NCBI GenBank assembly: GCA_964406575.1
Contig: CAYOSH010000007.1
Span: 1-64,000 of the forward strand
DNA: 64,000 nt
Direction: 5' to 3'
From: WTAW01 sp964406575
GTDB lineage: Bacteria; Acidobacteriota; Aminicenantia; Aminicenantales; Aminicenantaceae
This document shows positions 42,712 through 51,984 of the stretch, in pieces. The notes beneath the pieces were generated by a model, which ran no database searches, was not told the origin of the DNA, and saw nothing but the letters and a program-made list of their open reading frames with translations. A program made the translations under genes and the position numbers. Position 1 is the first letter of the stretch. Every line of letters begins with the position of its first letter.

Positions 42712-44637
42712 TCACGATTTTATGACTGTTACTGATCTTTCTCGACCTTTATTCTCGACGACGATTTTACCATCGGCCATGTAAAAAGTCAATTTGGTGC
42801 CCGCTGTTTTCCCTTTATCCTTAGCGATGAGGACCGGCTTCCCTGTAAGAACGATGGTTTCCCTTTTTAAATCGAAAACGGCCCTTTGCCCTGTTCCCTG
42901 GTATTCTTCTTGCGTGATCACAACATCCTCTGTTGCTGTTATCCTCTTTATGTCCCCGCCCTCATTGTTCAGATGGACAAAGATGGATTGTGCAGTCAAT
43001 ACGATGCCCTCCATTTTTAGCGCATTCTTCCCTTGGTAATGCACAATGTCTCTTTCAGGATTAAAAGACATCTTCTCTGCGGTGATCAAAACTCGTTCTA
43101 CGTCCTCTTTATCCTTGGGCACATAAGAGAACGTTGAGCTGATGTTTCCTTCTGCAGTAACTTTTCGGGTATCTTTGTGGATATTGAGCACATCAGAAAA
43201 GAGGATATCTTTGTCTTGCCAAACTTTATTGCCTCCTCTAAAATAGAAACGTTTCTGGCCAGCAAAATATCTCATTTCCTGAGTCGTGACGAACACAGGC
43301 AGTTTTTCTGAAAAGAATCCAACCACCTGTTTCCCCTCCTCTTGAGCGCTGAAAATCACCTGGACGTCACCATCTGCATCCATGTTGTTGTTTGTGCGAG
43401 ATATTCTGATTTTATCCGCTTTGATATCTGAATCTTCAGTCGCAACGTTTGCTTTGTTGTTTTTTTTCCCTTTAACAACAAGGGCATTCCCGTTGTCTTC
43501 AAGGACTATCGTATCTCCCCTAAGGCTTCTGCTCTCCTCTACGGCTTCTCCCCACTCAACGACCTCTGCATTTTTAGAGGATAGGAATCGCACCAATTCA
43601 CCTTCGCGGTCCAGGTCAAATTCGACGGAATTTCCTTTGATCTGTGTTATCTGGCCTGAGGCGGATGTGAATTTAAAAAGACAATTTCCTTCTGACGACA
43701 CTTGCCGAATCCTGGGGAGATCGCTGAATCCCACGACGAAGACTTCTCCAGCCTGTACCTCCCGTTTGTCGCGGTAGAGACGCAAGCCGTCTTTGCGTGG
43801 AGTCAACGGTGGAGTCTGCTCATCACCATCCTCCTCTTCTACGAAAGCTTTGACATCGTTTTTGAACTGCATTGATCGGATATTTTCACCGTTCGCGGTC
43901 AATTTAAAGTCCAAAAGATCGGATGTGACCCAACTTTTGCCATGATACAGGTGGACATCGCCCACAAGCCTGCCCTTTTTTCCCCTCTTCGTGAAAGAAA
44001 ACTTATCTCCTTCGAGCACGATAGGGAGGACAGGGCTTAACTCTGAGAAGAGTTCGATATGGACGTCTCCGTCGAGCGCCAAATCCCTGTTCTTTAATGA
44101 ATACGCCATCCTTCTGCCTGAACCTGACAATCTTTCAGAAGTAAAGCGGACAGGAAAGTCGCTTCTAAACATCCGTTCATCGGCATCGTATTCGAGAGAA
44201 GAAACGTCGATAGTGAGGTCTTTGAATTTCACTATGGATTTCTCGACAAACTGAAACTGAGTTCCCTCTTTGTCGTAGACAACTTCATCACCATAAAGGA
44301 AGATATCTTCTCCTTCGCTCTTTTCAAGAAAAACGATCTCGACATTTCCCTCGAGATGATAATGGTCATCTTCCCCCAAGTAGTGTTTATCGGCCCGTAT
44401 CCGGAGATTCCCTTTTTGCCCTCGAGCTTCAAAAAATTCAATTTGCTCCTTTTGCTCGAGCACCTCCTCCTCAGGATTCTCGGACACCTGGGATATTTTT
44501 AACTGTTGCCTGGAATGAGTGATCAAGCTTATGGCGATGACTGCCAGAACGGCAACGAAGAGGACTACAATGAATGACTTCCATACTTTTATCCATTGAA
44601 TTCGGACTTTCTCGATGCGTAGAACAATTCCCGGCAT
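42712..44637 (-). CDS. LptC/LptA-type LPS transport protein, long
   Basis: About 641 residues from the ATG at 44637 (preferred for its GAGAGAG upstream; the frame opens at 44661). One N-terminal membrane helix (FIVVLFVAVLAVIAISLI) is followed by an LptC-like segment and then several OstA/LptA-like beta repeats. These show as recurring YHLEGNVEIVF, LALDGDVHIELF, RLVGDVHLY, MDADGDVQVIF, VTAEGNISSTF strands spread through the whole length. LptC is normally about 190 residues and LptA about 180, so this single chain may supply both the inner-membrane anchor and an extended periplasmic bridge to LptD (inference). It lies three bases upstream of lptB. Confidence 0.8.
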   Translation of the reverse strand: MPGIVLRIEKVRIQWIKVWKSFIVVLFVAVLAVIAISLITHSRQQLKISQVSENPEEEVLEQKEQIEFFEARGQKGNLRIRADKHYLGEDDHYHLEGNVEIVFLEKSEGEDIFLYGDEVVYDKEGTQFQFVEKSIVKFKDLTIDVSSLEYDADERMFRSDFPVRFTSERLSGSGRRMAYSLKNRDLALDGDVHIELFSELSPVLPIVLEGDKFSFTKRGKKGRLVGDVHLYHGKSWVTSDLLDFKLTANGENIRSMQFKNDVKAFVEEEDGDEQTPPLTPRKDGLRLYRDKREVQAGEVFVVGFSDLPRIRQVSSEGNCLFKFTSASGQITQIKGNSVEFDLDREGELVRFLSSKNAEVVEWGEAVEESRSLRGDTIVLEDNGNALVVKGKKNNKANVATEDSDIKADKIRISRTNNNMDADGDVQVIFSAQEEGKQVVGFFSEKLPVFVTTQEMRYFAGQKRFYFRGGNKVWQDKDILFSDVLNIHKDTRKVTAEGNISSTFSYVPKDKEDVERVLITAEKMSFNPERDIVHYQGKNALKMEGIVLTAQSIFVHLNNEGGDIKRITATEDVVITQEEYQGTGQRAVFDLKRETIVLTGKPVLIAKDKGKTAGTKLTFYMADGKIVVENKGRERSVTVIKS

Positions 44638-44820
44638 ATTTCTCTCTCTGTCCAAAAACATTATAAATGATTTTATCTTGGCTGTCTTGCGAATCTTGGC
44701 CCTAAAAAAATACGGAAAGGGTGTGTTCCAAAAGGGGATATCCGATCATCTTCCTGATAAAAAGACACAAACATTTAGAGATATAGTCTGCCGCCGGGAG
44801 CAGGCCCCCCTCCTCCACAG

Positions 44821-46515
44821 CTAGCTGGTATGGATATCTTCGAGAGAGAGGTTGAGCTTCTCTTCCCCAAGATAATGAGAATATTGAAAAGAATAGACCA
44901 CGTCGATCAAATCCCCCCTATGCGTCCTCTCGGCCCAATCTCCTCTTCTCCATCCCAAGGCCTCAAATACTCTTCCGTTCTGTTTAAGGATAAATTTGCT
45001 GTGTTTGCCGTTGAGGGTCCGGGGTTCGGCAATGATCTCTGCCATTTCAGTCAAAAAAATGGGCTTGGGATTGCCCACTCCAAACGGGGAGAGCAAATGC
45101 ATATTATCGAGAAAGCGGACCCCGATGTTGTTGAAATTGAGTTTTGTATCGATGAGTATTTTTTTCTTTAGGTCATCCTCTGTCAACCTCGTATCTGTAA
45201 ACACATTGACAGCCTTTTTGAAAGAATCCATCTGGTCGCGCATGAGTTCACAGCCCACTGCCAGGACATGCCCTCCGTACGTTAAAAGATACTGATTGTT
45301 CTCATCCAAACAATCTATCAGCGGAAACTCTCTGATGCTCCGTCCCGACCCGAAGGCTTTCCCATCTCTATAAGAAAAAAGGATGACAGGCTGATGGAAT
45401 GTATCTTTCAGCTTCGACGCCACAATCCCGATCACTCCTCTGTGCCATTCCTCACACCCGAGCACTAAAAGCTTGTATTTCTCGTGTAGAGATTTGCTCT
45501 CGATCTTCCTCATTGATTGTTGGAATATATTTTCCTCGATCTTCTGTCTTTCGGAATTCAACTTGTCCAATTGCCGCACTGCCGCCTGACTCTCTTCGAC
45601 GGCTTCAGCAAAGAAAAGCTGAACAGCCAGATCGGTGATGCCCAACCTCCCTGCGGCATTGATCCTCGGTCCGATCCTGAATCCCACATCTCCTACAGAT
45701 ATCCTCTTTCCTAACAAGCCGCAGACCTCCATCAAACTTTTTAACCCGATGTTGCTGACATCTTCAAGTTGCTCCAAGCCAAATTTGACAAATAACCTGT
45801 TCTCACCCTTCAGCGCCGCCACGTCCGCGATTGTCCCGATGGCCACGAGTTTGAGATAATGGGGGAGTTGTGCGGCTTTTCCCTCTATCTCTAGAAGTGC
45901 CTGAATCACTTTGAATGCGACTCCGATCCCGGCCAGATTCTGATCGGGATATCCAGATGAATCCAAGACAGGATTCAAAACGGCATATGCATCGGGAAGA
46001 GAGGGCCCCGGTTGATGATGGTCTGTTATAATGACATCGATACCATGCGTCTTTGCCCGTTTGACAAAGTCTACGGCTTTTATTCCGCAATCGACACTGA
46101 TCACCAGCGAGGCGCCTTTTTCGAGAACGATATCGATGTATTGCTCCTTTATCCCGTATCCCTGTTTTAGTCTATCAGGAATAAAATAGTCCATTTTTGC
46201 ACCCAGGGACTGTAAGGCCTTGGTCAGGATCACCACAGACAGGATCCCATCGACGTCATAGTCGCCGAAGATCACTATCCGTTCGCCGGCTGAGATCGCC
46301 CTTCTTATCCTCTCTGTCGCTTTATGCATCCCATTCATCAGGAAGGGGTCGTGGAGTTCATTGAATTTCCCAAACAAAAATTGCTGGACATCTGACGCGT
46401 CCTTGATGTTCCGGTTGATCAGTATTTGAGCGATCTCAAGAGGGATGCCGATCTCGGCTGCCAGGTTCTTCGCGTTGTCATTTTCGGATCTCAAAATCCA
46501 TTTTGCTTCTCGCAT
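44821..46515 (-). CDS. recJ: Single-stranded-DNA-specific exonuclease RecJ
   Basis: A 564-residue DHH-family 5'-3' exonuclease. Metal-binding motifs: IFGDYDVDGILS (about 82-93), VISVDCGIKA and IITDHHQPG (DHH). The DHHA1 domain has GRSIREFPLIDCL and GGHVLAVGCEL. It acts in recombination and mismatch repair. In the second DHHA1 motif, GGH-x-LAVG replaces the usual GGH-x-xAAG. Length is normal. Confidence 0.93.
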   Translation of the reverse strand: MREAKWILRSENDNAKNLAAEIGIPLEIAQILINRNIKDASDVQQFLFGKFNELHDPFLMNGMHKATERIRRAISAGERIVIFGDYDVDGILSVVILTKALQSLGAKMDYFIPDRLKQGYGIKEQYIDIVLEKGASLVISVDCGIKAVDFVKRAKTHGIDVIITDHHQPGPSLPDAYAVLNPVLDSSGYPDQNLAGIGVAFKVIQALLEIEGKAAQLPHYLKLVAIGTIADVAALKGENRLFVKFGLEQLEDVSNIGLKSLMEVCGLLGKRISVGDVGFRIGPRINAAGRLGITDLAVQLFFAEAVEESQAAVRQLDKLNSERQKIEENIFQQSMRKIESKSLHEKYKLLVLGCEEWHRGVIGIVASKLKDTFHQPVILFSYRDGKAFGSGRSIREFPLIDCLDENNQYLLTYGGHVLAVGCELMRDQMDSFKKAVNVFTDTRLTEDDLKKKILIDTKLNFNNIGVRFLDNMHLLSPFGVGNPKPIFLTEMAEIIAEPRTLNGKHSKFILKQNGRVFEALGWRRGDWAERTHRGDLIDVVYSFQYSHYLGEEKLNLSLEDIHTS

Positions 46516-46707
46516 TAGCCAATTAACTTAACACAATTCATTTGATACCTCAATCACTCATTTCAAAAAGGAAACTTCTTCTTATTAATGGAGTTATAAA
46601 AAAATTTTTCTCTCTTCAGTCCGAATGAATGGACCACCTCGCACCCGATGAATTGTTGAGATGACTCCCTCATGAGGGTGAAATTGCCCAAGAAATAACG
46701 GGAGAGG

Positions 46708-46736
46708 TTGATTTTGGAAAGAGTGAAAAATATAAT
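46708..46736 (+). promoter_or_regulatory. Promoter abutting ftsY (near-leaderless)
   Basis: TTGATT (46708-46713) and a consensus TATAAT (46731-46736) are 17 bases apart. The GTG start of ftsY is at 46746, nine bases after the -10, so the transcript would carry about three leader bases. Confidence 0.65.
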
Positions 46737-46745
46737 GAGGGGGCT

Positions 46746-47639
46746 GTGCTGACAAACCTTAAAGACAAACTGGCAAAAACACGAGAGACATTCAAGGAAA
46801 AATTCGACGAGTTTCTTCGCAGCGATAAAGACAGAGAAGAGATCCTCGAAGATCTCCTGGAATCTTTGATCCTGGCTGACGTAAGCATTCAGTCAGCGGA
46901 AAAGATCATCGCATCCCTGCGCGAAAAGAGCAAAAAGACAGATTCCTTCCCGAAGATCAGGGCACTTCTTGAGATTGAGATTATCGCAATCCTCTCTCAG
47001 TTTCCATTCACGCCTCGACTGAACAATTCTCAGTCTGTCATTATGTTCGTGGGGGTCAACGGTGGAGGGAAAACGACATCTCTCGCAAAGTTAGCCCATC
47101 TCTACTCCAAAAAAGGTCAAAACGCCCTTCTGGTGGCTGCAGATACGTTCCGCGCCGCCGCTCCTGAGCAGCTGTCTATTTGGGGAAAAAGACTGAATAT
47201 TCCGGTCATCAGAGGCCAGTATGGAGCAGACCCGGCTTCAGTTGTCTTCGACGCGATCCAATCCTTCAAAGCACGAGGATTGCAACTCCTCCTTATCGAT
47301 ACCGCAGGAAGGATCCATACAAATGTGAACCTCATGAACGAACTGGAAAAGATCAAAAGAGTCATCTCACGAGAGATCGAAGGAGCCCCTCATGAAACCT
47401 TTCTGGTCTTGGATGCGAGCATAGGACAGAATGCGCTCAATCAAGCGAGAGAGTTCTTAAAATTCTCGGGATTGACGGGAATTTTTATCACCAAACTGGA
47501 CGGAACGGCCAAAGGAGGGAGCGTTATCAGCATCGTCGACGAACTCAAACTCCCCATAAAATTTATCGGGGTAGGAGAAGAGGAAGAGGATATCCTCGCT
47601 TTTTCTCCTCAAGAATTCGCGAATGCCCTACTCTCATGA
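46746..47639 (+). CDS. ftsY: Signal recognition particle receptor FtsY
   Basis: A 297-residue SRP GTPase with N-domain helices (about 1-85) and G-domain motifs GVNGGGKTTSLAKLA (about 100-114), LLIDTAGR (about 182-189), TKLDGTAKGG and the closing GVGEEEEDILAF. It has no acidic A domain, so it is a compact receptor. It starts with GTG directly after a strong promoter. Its stop overlaps the ribD start by four bases. Confidence 0.94.
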   Translation: MLTNLKDKLAKTRETFKEKFDEFLRSDKDREEILEDLLESLILADVSIQSAEKIIASLREKSKKTDSFPKIRALLEIEIIAILSQFPFTPRLNNSQSVIMFVGVNGGGKTTSLAKLAHLYSKKGQNALLVAADTFRAAAPEQLSIWGKRLNIPVIRGQYGADPASVVFDAIQSFKARGLQLLLIDTAGRIHTNVNLMNELEKIKRVISREIEGAPHETFLVLDASIGQNALNQAREFLKFSGLTGIFITKLDGTAKGGSVISIVDELKLPIKFIGVGEEEEDILAFSPQEFANALLS

Positions 47640-48742
47640 ATACAAAAATCCTCAAGGATATCTCCTACCTTTACATGGCCTTTGGTCTGGCCGAACAGGC
47701 CAAAGGTTGGGCCAGCCCGAACCCCTATGTGGGTGCGGTTCTCGTCAAGGGAAACGACATCATCGGTTATGGGTACCACAAAAAGCCAGGACAGCCCCAT
47801 GCTGAGGTCATAGCACTCCGACGAGCGGGTGCGCACGCAAAGGATAGCACAGCGTACATAACACTCGAACCTTGCATTCACTGGGGAAGAACGCCTCCTT
47901 GCGTGGACAGCATTCTTAGAGCGGGAATCAAACGCGTCGTTGTCTCTTCCTTGGACCCAAACCCCCGTGTCTACAAAAAAGGGATTCAAAAGCTGGAACA
48001 AAATGGCATCGCTGTCTCTGTGGGGCTTCTTGCGAAGAGGAACAGGGTGCTGAATGAATCGTATTTTAAGTATATCACCACAAAGATTCCCTTTGTCACC
48101 GTTAAGGCGGCCATCAGCGCGGATGGGAAAATGGCCACAAAAACCCACAAGTCCCAATGGCTCACCTCTCGACCCACACGAGAGTATGTTCACCTCTTGC
48201 GTGGAGAGAACGATGCGATCCTGGTAGGGATCAACACGATAGTCAAGGACAATCCCAGCCTCACTGTCCGCCACCGCAATTGGCCGAGAAAACGAATCAC
48301 TCGAGTTATCCTTGACTCTTCGTTGCGCATTCCTCTCCATTCCCGGATTTGCGGAACGCTCACACAAGGGGACATCATCGTGTTCACGGGCAAACAGGCT
48401 TCCCCCGAAAAAATGAAAATCCTTTCAAAACGGGGAATCAGAGTCGTGCCCCTTCCGCATTCCAGGATAAAGATCAACTTGGAGGAAGCTCTTTTCTGGC
48501 TCGGAAACAACGGAATTTCGAGCGTCCTCGTCGAAGGAGGAAGTCGCCTGCTCACATCCATCTTTGATGAAAAACTGGCAGACAAGATCTTCCTCACAGT
48601 GTCCCCCAAGCTGGTCGGAGGAAAGGATGCTCCTTCCCTCTATGGAGGAGGCGGCGTCGTGACGATCGAGCAATCCCTCAAGCTGAAATGGACACGCACT
48701 TTCTCGATAGGGGAAGACACTATTTTTGAAGGATATTTTTAA
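47636..48742 (+). CDS. ribD: Bifunctional riboflavin deaminase/reductase RibD
   Basis: A 368-residue enzyme. The N-terminal deaminase has the zinc motif HAEVIAL...TLEPCIHWGRTPPC. The C-terminal reductase (about 145-368) has KAAISADGKMAT and LVEGGSRLL. It carries out the second and third steps from GTP in riboflavin synthesis. It is the first of three rib genes, coupled to ftsY; no FMN riboswitch is visible because no leader separates it from ftsY. Confidence 0.94.
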   Translation: MNTKILKDISYLYMAFGLAEQAKGWASPNPYVGAVLVKGNDIIGYGYHKKPGQPHAEVIALRRAGAHAKDSTAYITLEPCIHWGRTPPCVDSILRAGIKRVVVSSLDPNPRVYKKGIQKLEQNGIAVSVGLLAKRNRVLNESYFKYITTKIPFVTVKAAISADGKMATKTHKSQWLTSRPTREYVHLLRGENDAILVGINTIVKDNPSLTVRHRNWPRKRITRVILDSSLRIPLHSRICGTLTQGDIIVFTGKQASPEKMKILSKRGIRVVPLPHSRIKINLEEALFWLGNNGISSVLVEGGSRLLTSIFDEKLADKIFLTVSPKLVGGKDAPSLYGGGGVVTIEQSLKLKWTRTFSIGEDTIFEGYF

Positions 48743-49332
48743 TGTTCACAGGAATCATCAAACACCAAGGGCTTTTCAAGGGATATAGGTCTGGCAAGGC
48801 GGAAATCGCAGTGGAAACGCCGGAGCTGAGCGCTCAGCTAGAGGTGGGTGAAAGCCTTGCCATCAATGGAGTCTGCTTGAGCCTCATCAGAAAAGAAAAC
48901 GACACTCTTTTTTTTAACCTGTCTGCAGAAACCCTGAAACGCACAACTCTCGGATCTCTACGTCCCCAGGAGCGGCTCAATCTTGAGCTGCCTCTCTCTC
49001 TGTCCACGCCACTCGGCGGACATCTTGTGACTGGCCATATCGACGGAGTGGGAAAGATTCTACGAATACGATCTGTAGGCAAAGGGAAGAGGATCACTGT
49101 TTCCCTCGCCCCAGAACTGAAGCCATACTTCGTTCCCCAGGGAGCCGTTTCTCTGAATGGCGTCAGTCTCACAGTCGCGCATATATCCTCCGTATCCTTC
49201 GATGTCGAACTCATCCCCATCACTCTGGATGACTCAAACCTGAGTGTTCTTAAGAGCGGTGACAGAGTCAACATCGAATGTGACATCTTTGGCAAATACG
49301 TGTATAATTGGGTATCTAAACACCCGCAATAA
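48742..49332 (+). CDS. ribE: Riboflavin synthase, alpha subunit
   Basis: A 196-residue protein with two lumazine-binding repeats. It starts MFTGIIKHQG. Repeat motifs include LAINGVCLSL, GHLVTGHIDGVG and VSLNGVSLTVA. It converts two 6,7-dimethyl-8-ribityllumazine molecules to riboflavin. Its ATG overlaps the ribD stop by one base. Confidence 0.94.
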   Translation: MFTGIIKHQGLFKGYRSGKAEIAVETPELSAQLEVGESLAINGVCLSLIRKENDTLFFNLSAETLKRTTLGSLRPQERLNLELPLSLSTPLGGHLVTGHIDGVGKILRIRSVGKGKRITVSLAPELKPYFVPQGAVSLNGVSLTVAHISSVSFDVELIPITLDDSNLSVLKSGDRVNIECDIFGKYVYNWVSKHPQ

Positions 49333-49343
49333 AGGATTAAAAA

Positions 49344-50561
49344 ATGCAACGGAAACCCAAGGTTGTCTCGGTTCAAGAAGCTATCCAGGCAGTCAGGTCC
49401 GGAAAGCTGATCATTATCGTTGATGACGAAGACAGGGAAAATGAAGGCGACCTCATGGTTGCTGCAGAAAAGGTGACGCCAGACATCATCAATTTTATGG
49501 CCAAATACGGAAGAGGGCTTATCTGTCTTCCCCTGCGAGAGGGAAGGCTGAGGGAGCTTGCTCTTCCCTTGATGGTCTCCGAAAACACAGCACAATTCCA
49601 GACGGCCTTCACCGTCTCCATAGACGCCAAAGAGGGAATCACAACAGGGATCTCTGCCTACGATAGGGCAAAAACGATCCTCACAGCCATCGACCCGGAG
49701 ACAACCCCATCTGACCTTGCACGGCCAGGACACATATTTCCCCTTAAGGCTATGGACGGAGGTGTGCTCGAAAGATCCGGCCAAACAGAAGCGGCTGTGG
49801 ACATATCCCGTCTCGCCGGCCTAAAAGAGGCAGGAGTCATCTGTGAGATCATGAACGAAGACGGAACAATGGCCCGAATGCCCCAACTGGAAGAATTCAG
49901 CCAAACATACGACATCCCGATCCTAACCATTGCCGACCTCATCAAATACAGGATGAAAACCGAAACTCTTGTCACTAAGATCGAAGAGGCTGACTTGCCG
50001 ACAAAATACGGGGACTTCAAGATAATGGTGTTCGAAGACACTATCTATAAAGAACAACACGTTGCTCTTGTCAAGGGAAATATCAAAAAAGACGATCCGA
50101 TTCTTGTGAGAGCGCATTCCCAGTGTCTCACTGGAGACACATTTGGCTCCAATCGCTGCGACTGCGGCGCCCAGCTCCATAAAGCGATGGAACTGATCAG
50201 TGATGAGGGCAAAGGCGTTATTCTCTATATCCTCAACCATGAGGGCAGAGGTATCGGATTGATCAATAAGATCAAAGCTTACGCCATCCAAGACGATGGA
50301 GCGGACACCGTGGAAGCCAATGTGAGGCTCGGTTTTAAGCCAGACCACAGAGACTATGGAATCGGTGCGCAGATCCTTGTCGCTCTGGGAGTCAACAAAC
50401 TCCGACTCATAACGAACAACCCGCGCAAATATATCGGTCTTTCTGGCTATGGATTGGAAATCGTCGAACGCATCTCGATCGAGATCCCCCCCAACAAATC
50501 CAACATCAAATATCTTAAGACCAAAAAAGAAAAAATGGGCCACCTCTTAGAGATGGTCTAA
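49344..50561 (+). CDS. ribBA: Bifunctional DHBP synthase / GTP cyclohydrolase II (RibBA)
   Basis: A 405-residue fusion. Residues 1-205 are 3,4-dihydroxy-2-butanone-4-phosphate synthase (DDEDRENEGDLMVAAE, GRGLICLPL, RPGHIFPL). Residues 206-400 are GTP cyclohydrolase II with zinc ligands in SQCLTGDTFGSNRCDCGA and the GRGIGL loop. It supplies both precursors of the lumazine. RibH (lumazine synthase), often next in such operons, is not found in the window. Confidence 0.95.
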   Translation: MQRKPKVVSVQEAIQAVRSGKLIIIVDDEDRENEGDLMVAAEKVTPDIINFMAKYGRGLICLPLREGRLRELALPLMVSENTAQFQTAFTVSIDAKEGITTGISAYDRAKTILTAIDPETTPSDLARPGHIFPLKAMDGGVLERSGQTEAAVDISRLAGLKEAGVICEIMNEDGTMARMPQLEEFSQTYDIPILTIADLIKYRMKTETLVTKIEEADLPTKYGDFKIMVFEDTIYKEQHVALVKGNIKKDDPILVRAHSQCLTGDTFGSNRCDCGAQLHKAMELISDEGKGVILYILNHEGRGIGLINKIKAYAIQDDGADTVEANVRLGFKPDHRDYGIGAQILVALGVNKLRLITNNPRKYIGLSGYGLEIVERISIEIPPNKSNIKYLKTKKEKMGHLLEMV

Positions 50562-50869
50562 TCCCACACAAGTCCCTCGACTCCTTCCGCCAATTCCCCC
50601 CGGCTACCCAGGAGTGATCCTGAACTGGAAACATCTTCAAACCTATACCGGCGCGCACACATGTTTTCAAGGGAGCATTCCAAATCCGTATTCGTATGAA
50701 CTCAAGTTGCGTGATCGAGTATCCCAATTATGTGGTGGAGAAAACCACAATCGCCAGTTGGGACACTCAGATATCATTCCTCATTGATTTGGGAATGCGA
50801 CAAGTATTCAAATTTTTGTTTGGAATTTTGGATTTGTTTGTTATGATAATATGCCTTTGGGAGAGAGGA
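50562..50869. other. Intergenic region holding family-2 copy 3
   Basis: About 300 bases between ribBA and the HEAT-repeat gene. The centre is the family-2 repeat (50680-50793). An upstream extension of the HEAT reading frame runs through the repeat and is not credible as coding. A TATGATAAT stretch at 50832-50840 could be a -10 element but has no clear -35. Confidence 0.5.
50680..50793 (+). repeat. Family-2 repeat, copy 3
   Basis: A 114-bp copy. The left end is CCAAATCCGTATTCGTATGA. The core GCGTGATCGAGTATCCCAAT, then TATGTGGTGGAGAAAACC, is at 50709-50746. The right end TCATTGATTTGG is inverted to the left. This is the short form, lacking the middle block of copies 2 and 5. Confidence 0.8.
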
Positions 50870-51394
50870 ATGGGTAATATGGGAGATCTCTCAAGAGAGA
50901 CGGCCAAAAAAGAGAGGCGATTACGCACTTCCGCTCTTAGAAAGATCAAGGCTGCCAAAGATAAATCCAAAAGGCTAAAGATCATCAGGACCCTTTTTGC
51001 TGTTAAGAACCCTTGGGCCAGTGACGTTCTGTTAGAAGCCCTCAAAGACCCCAATGAAGAGATCCGTGAGCAGATCATCTGCGAACTGGGATCCAGAAAA
51101 GACCTGAATGTGGAATTGATCAGCCAAAATTTATCCCATCCCTCTTGGTACGTCAAAAGCTCTGCTCTAAAAATCTTAGGGCTAACAAAAAACGACACGG
51201 CTCTTTTAGACATCGAAGCGATACTTGCAGACCCGAACGTCGAAGTCCGCCGAGCCATTACCGCGTGCTTGGGGGATATTGGGGGGAAAAGAGCGCTTTC
51301 CCTCCTTATGATACTGGCCAAAGACACGAATCACTTCGTCCGATCATCCGCCGAAGACGCCATAAGGAAGATCTCAAACCTTCGTTTCACCTGA
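50870..51394 (+). CDS. HEAT-repeat protein
   Basis: A 174-residue protein of helical repeats (DVLLEALKDPNEEIREQIICELG, SWYVKSSALKILGL, DIEAILADPNVEVRRAITACLG, LLMILAKDTNHFVRSSAEDAIRKI), typical of HEAT/PBS-lyase repeat scaffolds. The basic N-terminus (RETAKKERRLRTSALRKIKAAK) could bind nucleic acid or protein. The start is ATG 50870 or ATG 50879, where GAGAGG is well placed; the frame further upstream is repeat sequence. Specific role unknown. Confidence 0.7.
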   Translation: MGNMGDLSRETAKKERRLRTSALRKIKAAKDKSKRLKIIRTLFAVKNPWASDVLLEALKDPNEEIREQIICELGSRKDLNVELISQNLSHPSWYVKSSALKILGLTKNDTALLDIEAILADPNVEVRRAITACLGDIGGKRALSLLMILAKDTNHFVRSSAEDAIRKISNLRFT

Positions 51395-51512
51395 CCTGAA
51401 TCCGCGAATGATCCAGTTCTTATCGGGACTATTCATGGGGGAAGGCCCCTGTATAACACAAACTTAAGGCCAAAACTTTGAAAAATCCATGGGCTCCCCG
51501 ATGAGCCAGGAT

Positions 51513-51983
51513 TCAGGGTTGGCATTGGGAATTTGAAGCCAAGACTGGCGATTCAAGGATGAAGGTCACCGGGCCATCGTTCACAAGATGGACATCCATC
51601 ATGGCCGCGAAAATTCCCGTTTGCACTCCCACCCCAAAATCACGCAAGAAACTCACAAAAAGGTCAAAAAGCTCTTGAGCCCGGCGTGGGTGCTCGGCCT
51701 TGGCAAAACTGGGGCGCCTTCCCTTCTTCACGGATCCCGCGAGCGTGAACTGAGACACAGCCAAGATCCCTCCACCCATGTCTAATACAGAAAGGTTCAT
51801 CTTTCCTTTTTCATCTGGAAAGATCCTCAACTCCACGATTTTTTTTGCTAGGAACTGAACATCTTTCTCCGCGTCCCCCTTTTCGATACCCACAAGAAGA
51901 CAGAGGCCACGGTCTATGCGCCCGACAACGCTACTGTCCACAACGACAGATGCTTTTTTAACTCTTTGCAGGATGACTTTCAC
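51513..51983 (-). CDS. dtd: D-aminoacyl-tRNA deacylase
   Basis: A 156-residue DTD with the two signature motifs: ILAVSQFTLAG (SQFTL) and LVNDGPVTFILESP (NDGPVT; the Gly-Pro pair forms the chiral filter). It frees tRNA from D-amino acids and glycine. It lies two bases after murJ on the same strand. Confidence 0.94.
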   Translation of the reverse strand: MKVILQRVKKASVVVDSSVVGRIDRGLCLLVGIEKGDAEKDVQFLAKKIVELRIFPDEKGKMNLSVLDMGGGILAVSQFTLAGSVKKGRRPSFAKAEHPRRAQELFDLFVSFLRDFGVGVQTGIFAAMMDVHLVNDGPVTFILESPVLASNSQCQP

Positions 51984-51984
51984 T

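Noticed and set aside
50696..50869. N-terminal extension of the HEAT-repeat gene
   Set aside because: The first ~30 codons are family-2 repeat DNA, and a properly placed GAGAGG supports starts at 50870 or 50879.
51435..51452. GGGG/CCCC hairpin between the HEAT gene and dtd
   Set aside because: The stem is very short with mismatches and no T-tract; not supported as a terminator.
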